From Holophagaceae bacterium (GTDB taxonomy: Bacteria > Acidobacteriota > Holophagae > Holophagales > Holophagaceae), in NCBI GenBank assembly GCA_025361205.1, contig JANYAS010000162.1:1-64000 (forward strand): a stretch of 64,000 nucleotides of DNA, in the 5' to 3' direction. The translations under genes were made by a program, and so were the position numbers. The notes beneath the pieces were generated by a model. The model was not told the origin of the DNA, ran no database searches, and saw only the letters and a list, made by a program, of their open reading frames with translations. Of this stretch, positions 20,501-28,585 are shown piece by piece. The stretch's first letter is position 1, and each line of letters opens with the position of its first letter.

Positions 20501-20870
20501 GGATGCCGACCCCTTCCCGGACGAGAAGGATCTGCTCAAGGGCTCCATCGACGTGCTCTGCGAAAGCGGCGGCCGCGTCTACCTCCTGGATTGGAAGAGC
20601 AACCTGCTTTCGGATTTCGAGCCCGAGACCCTGCATGCGACCGTCCTGCAGCACTACCTCCTGCAGGCCCAGGTCTACCTCCAGGCCGCTCTGGCCTTCC
20701 TGGACATCCGTGACGAGGCAGCCTACGAGGCCCGCTTCGGCGGCATCCTCTATGTCTTCCTGAGGGGTCTTCCCAGCAAGGGCACCTGGTCGCTGCGCCC
20801 CACCTGGGCGGAGGTCCAGGCCTGGAAGCGGGATCTGGAACGCGTCCATCGGGAGGTGATCCATGGCTGA
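17511..20870 (+). CDS. recB: Exodeoxyribonuclease V subunit beta (RecB)
   Basis: EASAGTGKTYTLQRLV (Walker A), LVDEFQDTDPLQWKIF, GDPKQAIYGFRGGDLPTY, C-terminal nuclease motif GSIDVLCESGGRVYLLDWKSN. Confidence 0.95.
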   Translation: MSVRVSKPALLDQLRSAHEVIEASAGTGKTYTLQRLVADLVLRGVSPIERILVVTFTDKATEELRTRIRGYLQEVHDQTEDDEQAPFWEVDTEARERLAAALRGFERAPIATIHGFCRQVLQEAALEGRTLFERELSDERSLFGHAFREALNRTFTQEPTHRAILEASLAAGNTVEGLEQELFEVHADGGELLPRLGDWQAWINALELSWLDGAEALVLAWKAAKVHASTCKFASASLDVLASDLPKTASEFERAQVFDGLSLGPLWKAVAGLTGDHGPLHAWLARGEACLLSPEGLRAHLFLREIRETQARLAQTEGLYTFQSMIHGVVDALDGPEGEALAQRLRQRYELALVDEFQDTDPLQWKIFSRIFQHDECRLVIIGDPKQAIYGFRGGDLPTYQEACRQLLSGAEPKRLKQNFRSTPQLLEAVNHILCGQGPDRYFADASLYPKAVTCGLPDLRAQVGGQTLCPVDVLVLDTLGGGQRLWRRLARQLALRIRDLVASGMTFGEPGTERTLGHGDVQVLVGKASEGELMAKAMRAEGIPCAFYKQKGLFQTREAEEWLDALRAVADPRDHSAQLRAFLSAFFGYGLEDLRTLPSLSEDHPALQRLMTWGALAQQQRFGELFDAMLETSGLTRRLLLTELGHRSLVNFRHIAETLLGLTTQRRVTLEDLIRQLDRWRRGVEKPSAEEADLQRLEGDKNAVQILTLHAAKGLEAPIVALFAYGKGQSSRLYRYHDQQVRSLSLGSPSAAIKAQAAREARAEDERLLYVGMTRAQAKLILCAFADYTQEGKPRQLLSAYDPLNQRLLGMLDQWEGELFNWERLVALGSTSMEVALPVLPMATVLPSVPRASSLDYAALAQAARPFFTTSFTALQHRLEAAEAPLRGDSDQAGVRPAAGDLPRGTATGQALHELLEWADLGTLEGLGPWSQRPEVQLRIRETLDLHGLPRHCSTRVAEIVHAGLTTELPLAWGGAVQVAKAERLLREVDFFSRFLDADPFPDEKDLLKGSIDVLCESGGRVYLLDWKSNLLSDFEPETLHATVLQHYLLQAQVYLQAALAFLDIRDEAAYEARFGGILYVFLRGLPSKGTWSLRPTWAEVQAWKRDLERVHREVIHG

Positions 20871-22794
20871 GCTGCGGGCCCTTTCTCCCGTCGGTTGCTT
20901 CGGCCCCCGGCCCTTGCTGGAGCTCCTGGACCGGGCCCAGAAGGTCCTCGACGACCTCAGCCTGGACCCAGCCCTGGTGGCCGTGGCCCACCGGGTGGCC
21001 CGCTTGATTGCCGCCCCGGAAGCCAGTCGGAAGGCCTACTGGATCCTGCTCGCCGTGCTGGTGTCCGAGGGCGAAGGGCACAGCCGGGTGGACCTGGATC
21101 ATCCGAGCTGGCCGGAGCCCCTGGCCAAGGCCATGGGCCCATGGGAAGCCCTGCGGGTGGCCCTCGAGGGTCCGGAACTGGAAGCCCTGGTGGGCACCCG
21201 GGGCCGCCCCCTCCTCCGAGAGGGCCGGTGGCTCTCTTCCCAGCGGCTGGTGGCCGCCGAAGTGTGCGTGGCCAGTGCCTTGCAGGCCCGCCTGGCCCAA
21301 GCGCGCCGCATGGGAACGCCTGCTGAGGGCGTGCTTGTTGATCCCGTGCGTCTCAACCCGGACCAGCGGCAGGCGGTGGCCCTGGCGTTGGCCTCCCCAC
21401 TGACCCTCATCACGGGGCGGCCCGGCACCGGGAAAACCTCCATCGTGGTGGCCCTGCTACGGGCCATCCAGCGCCTACCGAACCCCATCCCCCTCGAGCG
21501 GATCCTCCTGGCCGCACCCACCGGGAAGGCGGCTCAGCGCATGGGCGAAGCCCTCCGCCTGGGTTTGGAGGCCATCCGTCGGCCGGATGCGTTGGACGCG
21601 GCGCTTCGGAACGACGGACCCGAACCCAAGACCCTCCATCGCACCTTGGGCTATCACGCGGGCGCGGGCGGTTTCCGTCATTCCGCCGATAACCCTCTGC
21701 CCGCCGACCTGGTCATCGTGGACGAGGCGTCCATGATCGGCCTGGAACTTCTGGAAGGCCTGCTGGCGGCCCTGGCCCCGGACGCCCAACTGGTGCTCCT
21801 GGGGGATGCGGACCAATTGCCTTCGGTGGACCCCGGCGCCGCCTTCCGGGAGCTGGTGGCGAACTTGCCGGAGGTCACGGTGACGCTCCGGGAGAGCTAC
21901 CGCATGGATCCCCGACAGCCCAAGGGGCAGCACATCCTGTTGCAGGCAGAGCGCATCAACGATCCCGCGAGAGCCCCGGAACTTTGGGGCGAGGATGGCC
22001 TCCGCCGAGGCTCCGTCGAAGACGCGTCCCGTCAGGGCGGCGTGTGGCTGGTGGAACCGCAGGCGCCGAAGGGACGCTGGATGTCGGGCTTCCTGGACCA
22101 GTGGCTCCAGCAGCGGATCTGGCAGGGGGAAGGTGCCGCCGCCTGGCGGGCCCGGGTGCTGCCGCCCTTGCAGCACGATCAGCAGGACTGGTTGGCGGGG
22201 GACCTGGCGCGGGCCCGAGCCCTGCTGGCCCATTTCGATGGCTTCCGGCTGCTGTGCCCGGTGAACGAGGGCGCCGAGCTGGGGGGCGTCGAGCCCCTGA
22301 ACCGCCACCTGCATGCCCTTGCCTTAGAGGCCGCCGCCGACCGGCTGGAATGGCAGCCGCGCTTTCTGGCGGGGGAACCCGTCATGGTGCTCGCCAATGA
22401 TTCGCGACGGGGCCTCTTCAACGGCGACCAGGGCGTGGTGCTGCCCGTGAAGCGCGGGAGTGGCAGCCCCCATCTGGAAGCCGTGTTCCCCCGCGGGGCG
22501 AGCCTGGTGGGGTTCCCCCTGCCCTCCATCCAGGACAGCCTCGACCACGCCTATGCCATGACCGTGCACAAGGCCCAGGGTTCCGAATTCAAGGCGCTGG
22601 CCCTGATCCTACCTCCGGCCGACCATCCCTCCCTCACGCGGGAGGTGCTCTACACGGCCCTTACCCGCGCCAAGGAGGAAGTCCTGCTGCTCGGCACCGC
22701 CGAGGCCCTGGCCGCCGCCTGTGCCCGCAGCGTGGTGAGAAGGTCTGGATTGGGCGAGCGGCTGGGAGGACCACCCCAGCGGGTGGTTAATTGA
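20863..22794 (+). CDS. recD: Exodeoxyribonuclease V subunit alpha (RecD)
   Basis: TLITGRPGTGKTSIVVALL, LVIVDEASMIGLELLEGLL, LGDADQLPSVDPGAAFREL, YAMTVHKAQGSEFKAL. Confidence 0.95.
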   Translation: MAELRALSPVGCFGPRPLLELLDRAQKVLDDLSLDPALVAVAHRVARLIAAPEASRKAYWILLAVLVSEGEGHSRVDLDHPSWPEPLAKAMGPWEALRVALEGPELEALVGTRGRPLLREGRWLSSQRLVAAEVCVASALQARLAQARRMGTPAEGVLVDPVRLNPDQRQAVALALASPLTLITGRPGTGKTSIVVALLRAIQRLPNPIPLERILLAAPTGKAAQRMGEALRLGLEAIRRPDALDAALRNDGPEPKTLHRTLGYHAGAGGFRHSADNPLPADLVIVDEASMIGLELLEGLLAALAPDAQLVLLGDADQLPSVDPGAAFRELVANLPEVTVTLRESYRMDPRQPKGQHILLQAERINDPARAPELWGEDGLRRGSVEDASRQGGVWLVEPQAPKGRWMSGFLDQWLQQRIWQGEGAAAWRARVLPPLQHDQQDWLAGDLARARALLAHFDGFRLLCPVNEGAELGGVEPLNRHLHALALEAAADRLEWQPRFLAGEPVMVLANDSRRGLFNGDQGVVLPVKRGSGSPHLEAVFPRGASLVGFPLPSIQDSLDHAYAMTVHKAQGSEFKALALILPPADHPSLTREVLYTALTRAKEEVLLLGTAEALAAACARSVVRRSGLGERLGGPPQRVVN

Positions 22795-23758
22795 CTTTCA
22801 GCACGCAGTCGTTCTCGCCGACCTTATCTCGGGTCGGGATGAGATTCCGATCCAGGTCACCCTTGAGCGTGTAGGCGAGATCTTCGTACCAGCGAGCATC
22901 CTCCAGGTACCAGGAATGGGAGACCATGCCGCTGATCACCTGGAATTTCCGGTCCGGAATGGCCTGATACCGGGGGCCGCAGTCCACATCTACGGCCTTG
23001 GCGTCCCCGGGCGTTCGGGTCGGCATGCCCACCCGGCCCACACGGGAACTGATATCCATGTTCTTCACGTTGGAAACGGCCAGTGCCTCGTCATAGCCAC
23101 TGAAGTAGTTCGTGAGCCGACCGCAGTGGGCGAACACGGGTTGCATGTCGGGGCTGTCGGCATCGAAGCAGCTGGACGACACGTCGGCCCCGAAGAAGAC
23201 CATTTGCCCCACCTTCCAGTCGCCGCTCACGTCACCCTTGTGGCTCTTGTCGGTGGCCCGGAAGGCCTCCCGGACGACGAACGCCCCCATGGAATGAGCC
23301 ATGACATGGACGCCGATGGGACAGTCGGTGCTCTGGAATTGAGCAAAGGGAATGATCCCGCCTTCCACCAGGATCAGGGCCGCCTGCTGAGCCTGGAGGC
23401 GGTCGTAGAGGTAGGCTGCGGCGGTGCCTCCGGTGGGCCAGTCAAACCCGATGACCAGGCACTTGAACCCACGCGTGTTGAGTTCGTTTTCCACCAGGCG
23501 CTGACGCTTAAGCGCTTCCACTGGGTCGGTGTTGTAGCCGTGCACAAAGAACACCACCTCCAGCCCGTTCTTGGGGTCAGCCGAGGATTTGGCGTCCTGG
23601 AGGACGGCTGTCATCCATCCGTTCACATCGGGCATCGCATGGGCTGGAAGGGGCTCCTCAGCTCCCGGGGGAACCGCCAGGTACCTTGGTGTATCGAGCC
23701 CCGAGCTAAAATGGTTCTCGCGGTTCAGATCTCTGACGCAAAGCACGTAGCTGTTCAT
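22787..23758 (-). CDS. Alpha/beta hydrolase (DUF900-like)
   Basis: VVFFVHGYNTDPVEAL, GFDWPTGG, GVHVMAHSMGAFVVREAF; SD ggaggtt before ATG 23758. Confidence 0.82.
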   Translation of the reverse strand: MNSYVLCVRDLNRENHFSSGLDTPRYLAVPPGAEEPLPAHAMPDVNGWMTAVLQDAKSSADPKNGLEVVFFVHGYNTDPVEALKRQRLVENELNTRGFKCLVIGFDWPTGGTAAAYLYDRLQAQQAALILVEGGIIPFAQFQSTDCPIGVHVMAHSMGAFVVREAFRATDKSHKGDVSGDWKVGQMVFFGADVSSSCFDADSPDMQPVFAHCGRLTNYFSGYDEALAVSNVKNMDISSRVGRVGMPTRTPGDAKAVDVDCGPRYQAIPDRKFQVISGMVSHSWYLEDARWYEDLAYTLKGDLDRNLIPTRDKVGENDCVLKVN

Positions 23759-23939
23759 GGAACCTCCAAGCGGGGCGGCCCGAGGACGCCGAGGGTGACC
23801 GGGAGCGAAACGAGGCAATGAATCCCGACAGCAGGGATGGCTTCGTACGGGGTGGGGGGCGCACATGGTTCCATGGGGTTCTATCCCCTGTCGATTCCTA
23901 AATGGATGTGATGCAAACCCGCTTCCCATCTGGCAGCGC

Positions 23940-25754
23940 ATGAGCGAGCATCGGATCATGCAGCACAGTCATCTGGTCGAGGTTTACCGGCAGCACGCCC
24001 TGGAGTGGAAAGATCGGCCTGCTCAGCGGGTGCAGGTGGATGGGCAGTGGCGCGACATCACCTGGCAGGCGTTGGGGCAGGCCATGGAAGCCGTGGCCCG
24101 TGGGCTCATCCACCTGGGGCATCGGCCGGGCGAAAGGGTGGGCCTCTGTGCCCGCAACATGCCGGAGTGGACCCAGGCGGATTTCGGCATCCTGGCCGCC
24201 CGGGGCGTTACGGTCCCCCTCTATCCCACCAATACGCTGGAGCAGGCCCGCTTCATCCTCCAGGATGCCGGCGCCCGCATCCTCTTCGCAGGAGAGCAGG
24301 ACCAGGTGGATCTCGGCTTGGGGCTGCTGGCCATCGGTGAACTTGATCACCTCATCGCCCTGGACCCGGCTTCGGATCTGAAGGGTGAGCCCCGGGCGCT
24401 CTCCTTCCCGGCCCTACTGGCCCTGGGCGCGGACGGCCCCAGCGCCGAAGAATTGCAGCTTCGGGCCAGCCAGTTCCGCATGGACGACCTGCTCACCCTG
24501 GTATACACCTCCGGCACCACTGGGGAGCCGAAGGGCGTCATGTTGGACCATGCCAACGTATCCGAGGCCATGCGTCTCCACGACCTGCGGCTGAAGGTGG
24601 GTCCGGAGGACGTGTCGCTGTGCATGCTGCCCCTCTGCCACATCTTCGAGCGGGCCTGGACCTACTACGTGCTCTACCGCGGGGCCCTCAACGTCTACAT
24701 CCGGGATCCCCAGACGGTGGTTCAGGTCATCGGCGAAGTAAAGCCAACCCTCATGTGTGCCGTCCCCCGCGTGTACGAAAAGGCCTTTGCCGGCATCCAC
24801 GGCCGGATCGCCAAGGCGCCCTGGGCGCTCCGCTGGCTCTTCCGTTGGGCCATAAGCGTCGGCACGGAGCGGGTGCGCCTGCGCGTCCATGGGCAGCGCC
24901 CCGGGCCCTGGCTGGGCTTGCAGCACAAGGTGGCGGAGCGACTTGTCTTTACAAAGCTGCGGGGCCTCTTTGGTGGCCGTTGCCGCTTCTTCCCCGTGGC
25001 GGGCGCCAGCCTTGCGGACGATGTGAACGTGTTCTTCCAGGCCATCGGGCTCAATCTGAAGTACGGCTACGGCCTGTCGGAAACCTGCGCCACCGTCTCC
25101 TGCTACGAGGATGGCCCCCTGCCCATCGGCACCCTCGGCCGCCCCTTGGAGGGGCTGGAAGTAAAGTTGGGGGAGGAGCACGAGATCCTGGTGAAGGGCC
25201 CCACCGTCATGCGGGGCTACTACCACCGGCCAGAGGAGACGGCCAAGGTCATGACCGCCGACGGCTTCCTGCGCACCGGGGATGCCGGCGGCATGGATGC
25301 CCAGGGCAACCTGATCTTCACCGAGCGCATCAAGGAACTGATGAAGACCTCCAACGGCAAGTATGTCGCCCCCCAGCGCGTGGAGGGGACCCTGGGCAAG
25401 GATCCCTTCATCGACCAGGTCGCCATCATTGCCGACTCCCGGAACTTTGTATCCGCCCTGATCGTGCCCTCCTTCGAAGGCCTGGAAGACTATGCCCGTT
25501 CGATCGGCCTCACCTATCACGACCTGACCGAACTGCTGCACCACAGCAAGGTCCTGGGGTTCTTCGAGACCCGCATCCGCCACCTCCAAAAGGAGCTGGC
25601 CCACTATGAACAGGTGAAGCAATTCACCCTCCTGCCCCGGTCCTTCTCCATGGAGCTGGGCGAGTTGACACCCACCCTGAAGCTGCGCCGGAAGCCCATA
25701 GAGGCGGCTTTCAAGGCCGAGATCGAAGCCATGTACCGGAACGTGAAGCCTTGA
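23940..25754 (+). CDS. AMP-dependent synthetase / long-chain-fatty-acid-CoA ligase
   Basis: LVYTSGTTGEPKGVMLDH, YGLSETCATVSCYEDG, GFLRTGDAGGMDAQGNLIFTERIKELMKTSNGKYVAP. Confidence 0.93.
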   Translation: MSEHRIMQHSHLVEVYRQHALEWKDRPAQRVQVDGQWRDITWQALGQAMEAVARGLIHLGHRPGERVGLCARNMPEWTQADFGILAARGVTVPLYPTNTLEQARFILQDAGARILFAGEQDQVDLGLGLLAIGELDHLIALDPASDLKGEPRALSFPALLALGADGPSAEELQLRASQFRMDDLLTLVYTSGTTGEPKGVMLDHANVSEAMRLHDLRLKVGPEDVSLCMLPLCHIFERAWTYYVLYRGALNVYIRDPQTVVQVIGEVKPTLMCAVPRVYEKAFAGIHGRIAKAPWALRWLFRWAISVGTERVRLRVHGQRPGPWLGLQHKVAERLVFTKLRGLFGGRCRFFPVAGASLADDVNVFFQAIGLNLKYGYGLSETCATVSCYEDGPLPIGTLGRPLEGLEVKLGEEHEILVKGPTVMRGYYHRPEETAKVMTADGFLRTGDAGGMDAQGNLIFTERIKELMKTSNGKYVAPQRVEGTLGKDPFIDQVAIIADSRNFVSALIVPSFEGLEDYARSIGLTYHDLTELLHHSKVLGFFETRIRHLQKELAHYEQVKQFTLLPRSFSMELGELTPTLKLRRKPIEAAFKAEIEAMYRNVKP

Positions 25755-25768
25755 CCCCGTCCTGCTAA

Positions 25769-25945
25769 TACCGATTTGCATTCAAAGATAAAGATCACCG
25801 CCAAGACGCCAAGGGTTCCTTTGTCTCGTGTATCCGCACAGCGGATACCGAGCAGAGCTGCAAAGGCCTTGTCTGTTGCCCTTCTTGGCGTTCTTGGCGC
25901 CTTGGCGGTAAAAGCCCTTCCATTCGATTCGAACGCAAATTGGTA
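25769..25945. repeat. Hairpin element C: iterated CGCCAAG units inside an outer inverted repeat
   Basis: Outer IR TACCGATTTGCATTC / GAACGCAAATTGGTA (13/15); inner ACCGCCAAGACGCCAAG ... CTTGGCGTTCTTGGCGCCTTGGCGGT; apical perfect hairpin GTATCCGC-ACA-GCGGATAC. Confidence 0.8.
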
Positions 25946-25975
25946 CAAAACGCCGTCGACCCTCCCCCCCGGGGA

Positions 25976-28585
25976 TCACTTGAGGCCCTCCACCATGAAG
26001 AGGTCCGACAGCCGTCGGCGGTAGTTGAAGGCGAAGGTTCGGCCGTCGCCGGGCATGGTGACGGAGCTCATGCCGGCGATGCCGCCGGGGTCGGCGGGCA
26101 GGAATTCCTTCACGAGCTCCTTCCGGCCCGTGGCCAGGTCCAGCCGAAGGATGCGTGTCGGCAGCCCTTCCCGGTTGAACACGAACAGCGACTGGCCGTC
26201 CGAACTCCACCGGATGGGAATGTCGCGGGGCTCCAGGCCGGGGATGGGGGTGGGTTGGCCGCCTTCCAGCGGGAAGATCTCGTTGAGGCCGCCCGTGTCC
26301 GAATCCCGATGCAGGACCAGGCGACGGCCGTCGGGGGAGAGGGCGTTGGTGCCCATCCAGATGACCGTCCCTTCAGGCGTGACGGGCTGGGGAGGGCCAC
26401 CCTTTTGCAGATCGAAGAGAAATTCGCGGAAAGGTTTCCCCTTCCTCTGGCTCTGGAAAATGAACCCCTTGCCGTCCGGAAGGAACCAGGCCATCTGGTG
26501 GGAATCGAAATCCGGGAGGTCGAGGCTCTTGGGCTGACCGCTGCCGACGGGGATGAGGTGGTAGTGGTTCGGATCGTCCGGATAGGCCGTCAGGACCTGC
26601 TTGCCGTCCGGAGTGAAGGCTTCCGCGCGGCCTTTGCCCAGGCGAATGGCGGGCGAGCCATCCTTGCGACGCAGGAAGACGGAGCCCTCCACCCCGCCGC
26701 CGCTGCCCCGGTCGTTGATGAGGAACGTGCTGCCGTCCGCGGTGATATCGGGGGCGGAGGAGCCGTCGAAAATGGACAGGTCCCGCTCCCGGGTCGAGGT
26801 GGCCTCTAGGCCCAGGACGCCGTCCTGGATCTGCCGCACCTGGATGAGGACGCGACCGTCGGGAGCGATGTCCTGAAGGGCAAGGTTGCCCGCGGCGCTC
26901 CAGATGAGGCGCCGCTTGCCGGCCGGCGTCACCCCCCACAGCAACGTCTGACTACCGTTCTGGCACTCGGTGAACCAGACCTCGTCGCCTTTGGCGGACC
27001 AGGCCAGCCCGGTGCAGGGTTGGGACGTGGTGAGGACCCGTTTCGTGCCGGCCCGATCCAGGATGGCGATCTCCCCGGCCTCCGAAAACAGGGACCAGCC
27101 AGGGCCCACCCGCCCTTCGAAGAAGGCGATGATTCCGCCCCGGCGGGAGAACCGGGGGAAATCGAGAAAGGGACTGGTGTATAGGAGCTTCCCCGGCGGT
27201 GATTCCAGCCGCCATTGCGCATTGCTCACAGTGGTCAGCGCCAGCTCGCCGGTCTCTGGATCCCAGTCCGTCCCGATGACGTTTTCCTGGATGTCTCGGA
27301 CACCCCCTCCGCCCAAGGGGACCTTGGCGAGTCGCCCCATGTAGAACCCGTAGGAGAGGATGGAGGCGAGCTGGAGCGCCAGTTCATTGCTTGCGGAAAT
27401 GGCCAGCAGCGAAGCCTCTCCGACGTTGAGCGCCTGGGATTCGCGACTCCCGGCGTGGATGGAAAACAGGGCCGGAGGCCGTCCCTGCCACCGGGCACTG
27501 TAGATGATCGTCTTGCCGTCGGGCGCGAAGCGGGCGTTCTCCACGGTGCCGCGCTGGAAGGTGAGCCGCTGGAAGGTGGGCCCCACCGGAGGTCCGCCCC
27601 GCATGGCCCAGCCACCCAGGCCCCCAGCCAGGACGATGAGGGCCACCAGGAGGGCCCACATCCGGGTCGTCCGGCGATTCTGGGGCGCGAAGGGGGCGAG
27701 GATTTGCACGCCGCTGTCCGAACCGGAGAGACTCTCCAGGGCGAAGGCCAGGTCCTGGGCATCCTGGAAGCGATGAGCAGGATCCTTTTCCAGGCAGTGC
27801 TGGAGCACCCGCTCCAGGCCCGGCGAAACGGGTTTGCCGACGTCCTTGAGGTCCGGGGGATCCTCCTTCAGGATGGCGTTCATGGTCTCCACGGGGGAGG
27901 CTCCCTGGAAAGCGCGCCTCCCCGTGAGCATCTCGAAGAGCACCACCCCGAAGCTGAACAGGTCCGAGCGGCCATCCGCGGGCAGACCGCGCACCTGCTC
28001 GGGGCTCATGTACCCCACGGTGCCGAGGATCATCCCCTCTTCGGTCACATGACCGGGAATAATGGCCGCTGTGGGAACGAAGGAATTTGAAGCGGCCCCC
28101 ATGGCCTGGACCTGCTTGGCCAGGCCGAAGTCGAGAATCTTGAGACGCCCATCCTTCGTGATCCAGAGGTTGTCCGGTTTCAGATCGCGGTGGATGACGC
28201 CCTTCTCGTGGGCCGCCGCGAGACCCAGGGCCATCTGAGCGGCGAGGTCCGTGGCCTTCCTGGTAGGAAGGGGCCCTTGTCGGAGGCGCGTGCGGAGGGA
28301 CTCCCCTTCGAGGAGTTCCATGACAACGAAGGGCGTCGCTTCGTGGGTGGCGAAATCGTGGATGGCGAGGATATTCGGATGGTTCAGCGCCGCCACGGCC
28401 TTGGCTTCCCGCTCGAAGCGCGCCAGGGCCTCGGGGTGGGTGGCCAGGTGTTCGGGCAGCACCTTGATGGCCACGAAGCGATCCAGGCGCGTGTCCCTGG
28501 CCTTCCAAACCTCGCCCATACCGCCCGCGCCCAAGGGCGCGAGGATCTCGTAGGGGCCGAGGCGGGTACCTGGGGCGAGGGTCAT
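25976..28585 (-). CDS. Serine/threonine protein kinase with TM helix and C-terminal TolB/WD40-like beta-propeller
   Basis: PYEILAPLGAGGMGEVWKARDTRL, VIHRDLKPDNLWI, LDFGLAK, GTVGYMSPEQV; TM segment; propeller repeats. Confidence 0.93.
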   Translation of the reverse strand: MTLAPGTRLGPYEILAPLGAGGMGEVWKARDTRLDRFVAIKVLPEHLATHPEALARFEREAKAVAALNHPNILAIHDFATHEATPFVVMELLEGESLRTRLRQGPLPTRKATDLAAQMALGLAAAHEKGVIHRDLKPDNLWITKDGRLKILDFGLAKQVQAMGAASNSFVPTAAIIPGHVTEEGMILGTVGYMSPEQVRGLPADGRSDLFSFGVVLFEMLTGRRAFQGASPVETMNAILKEDPPDLKDVGKPVSPGLERVLQHCLEKDPAHRFQDAQDLAFALESLSGSDSGVQILAPFAPQNRRTTRMWALLVALIVLAGGLGGWAMRGGPPVGPTFQRLTFQRGTVENARFAPDGKTIIYSARWQGRPPALFSIHAGSRESQALNVGEASLLAISASNELALQLASILSYGFYMGRLAKVPLGGGGVRDIQENVIGTDWDPETGELALTTVSNAQWRLESPPGKLLYTSPFLDFPRFSRRGGIIAFFEGRVGPGWSLFSEAGEIAILDRAGTKRVLTTSQPCTGLAWSAKGDEVWFTECQNGSQTLLWGVTPAGKRRLIWSAAGNLALQDIAPDGRVLIQVRQIQDGVLGLEATSTRERDLSIFDGSSAPDITADGSTFLINDRGSGGGVEGSVFLRRKDGSPAIRLGKGRAEAFTPDGKQVLTAYPDDPNHYHLIPVGSGQPKSLDLPDFDSHQMAWFLPDGKGFIFQSQRKGKPFREFLFDLQKGGPPQPVTPEGTVIWMGTNALSPDGRRLVLHRDSDTGGLNEIFPLEGGQPTPIPGLEPRDIPIRWSSDGQSLFVFNREGLPTRILRLDLATGRKELVKEFLPADPGGIAGMSSVTMPGDGRTFAFNYRRRLSDLFMVEGLK

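Noticed and set aside
14077-22794. E. coli Chi octamers (GCTGGTGG) seen several times near recBCD and elsewhere
   Set aside because: Expected from GC-rich Leu-Val coding (CTGGTG) in this window; enrichment cannot be judged without whole-genome statistics, and Chi of this lineage is unknown.
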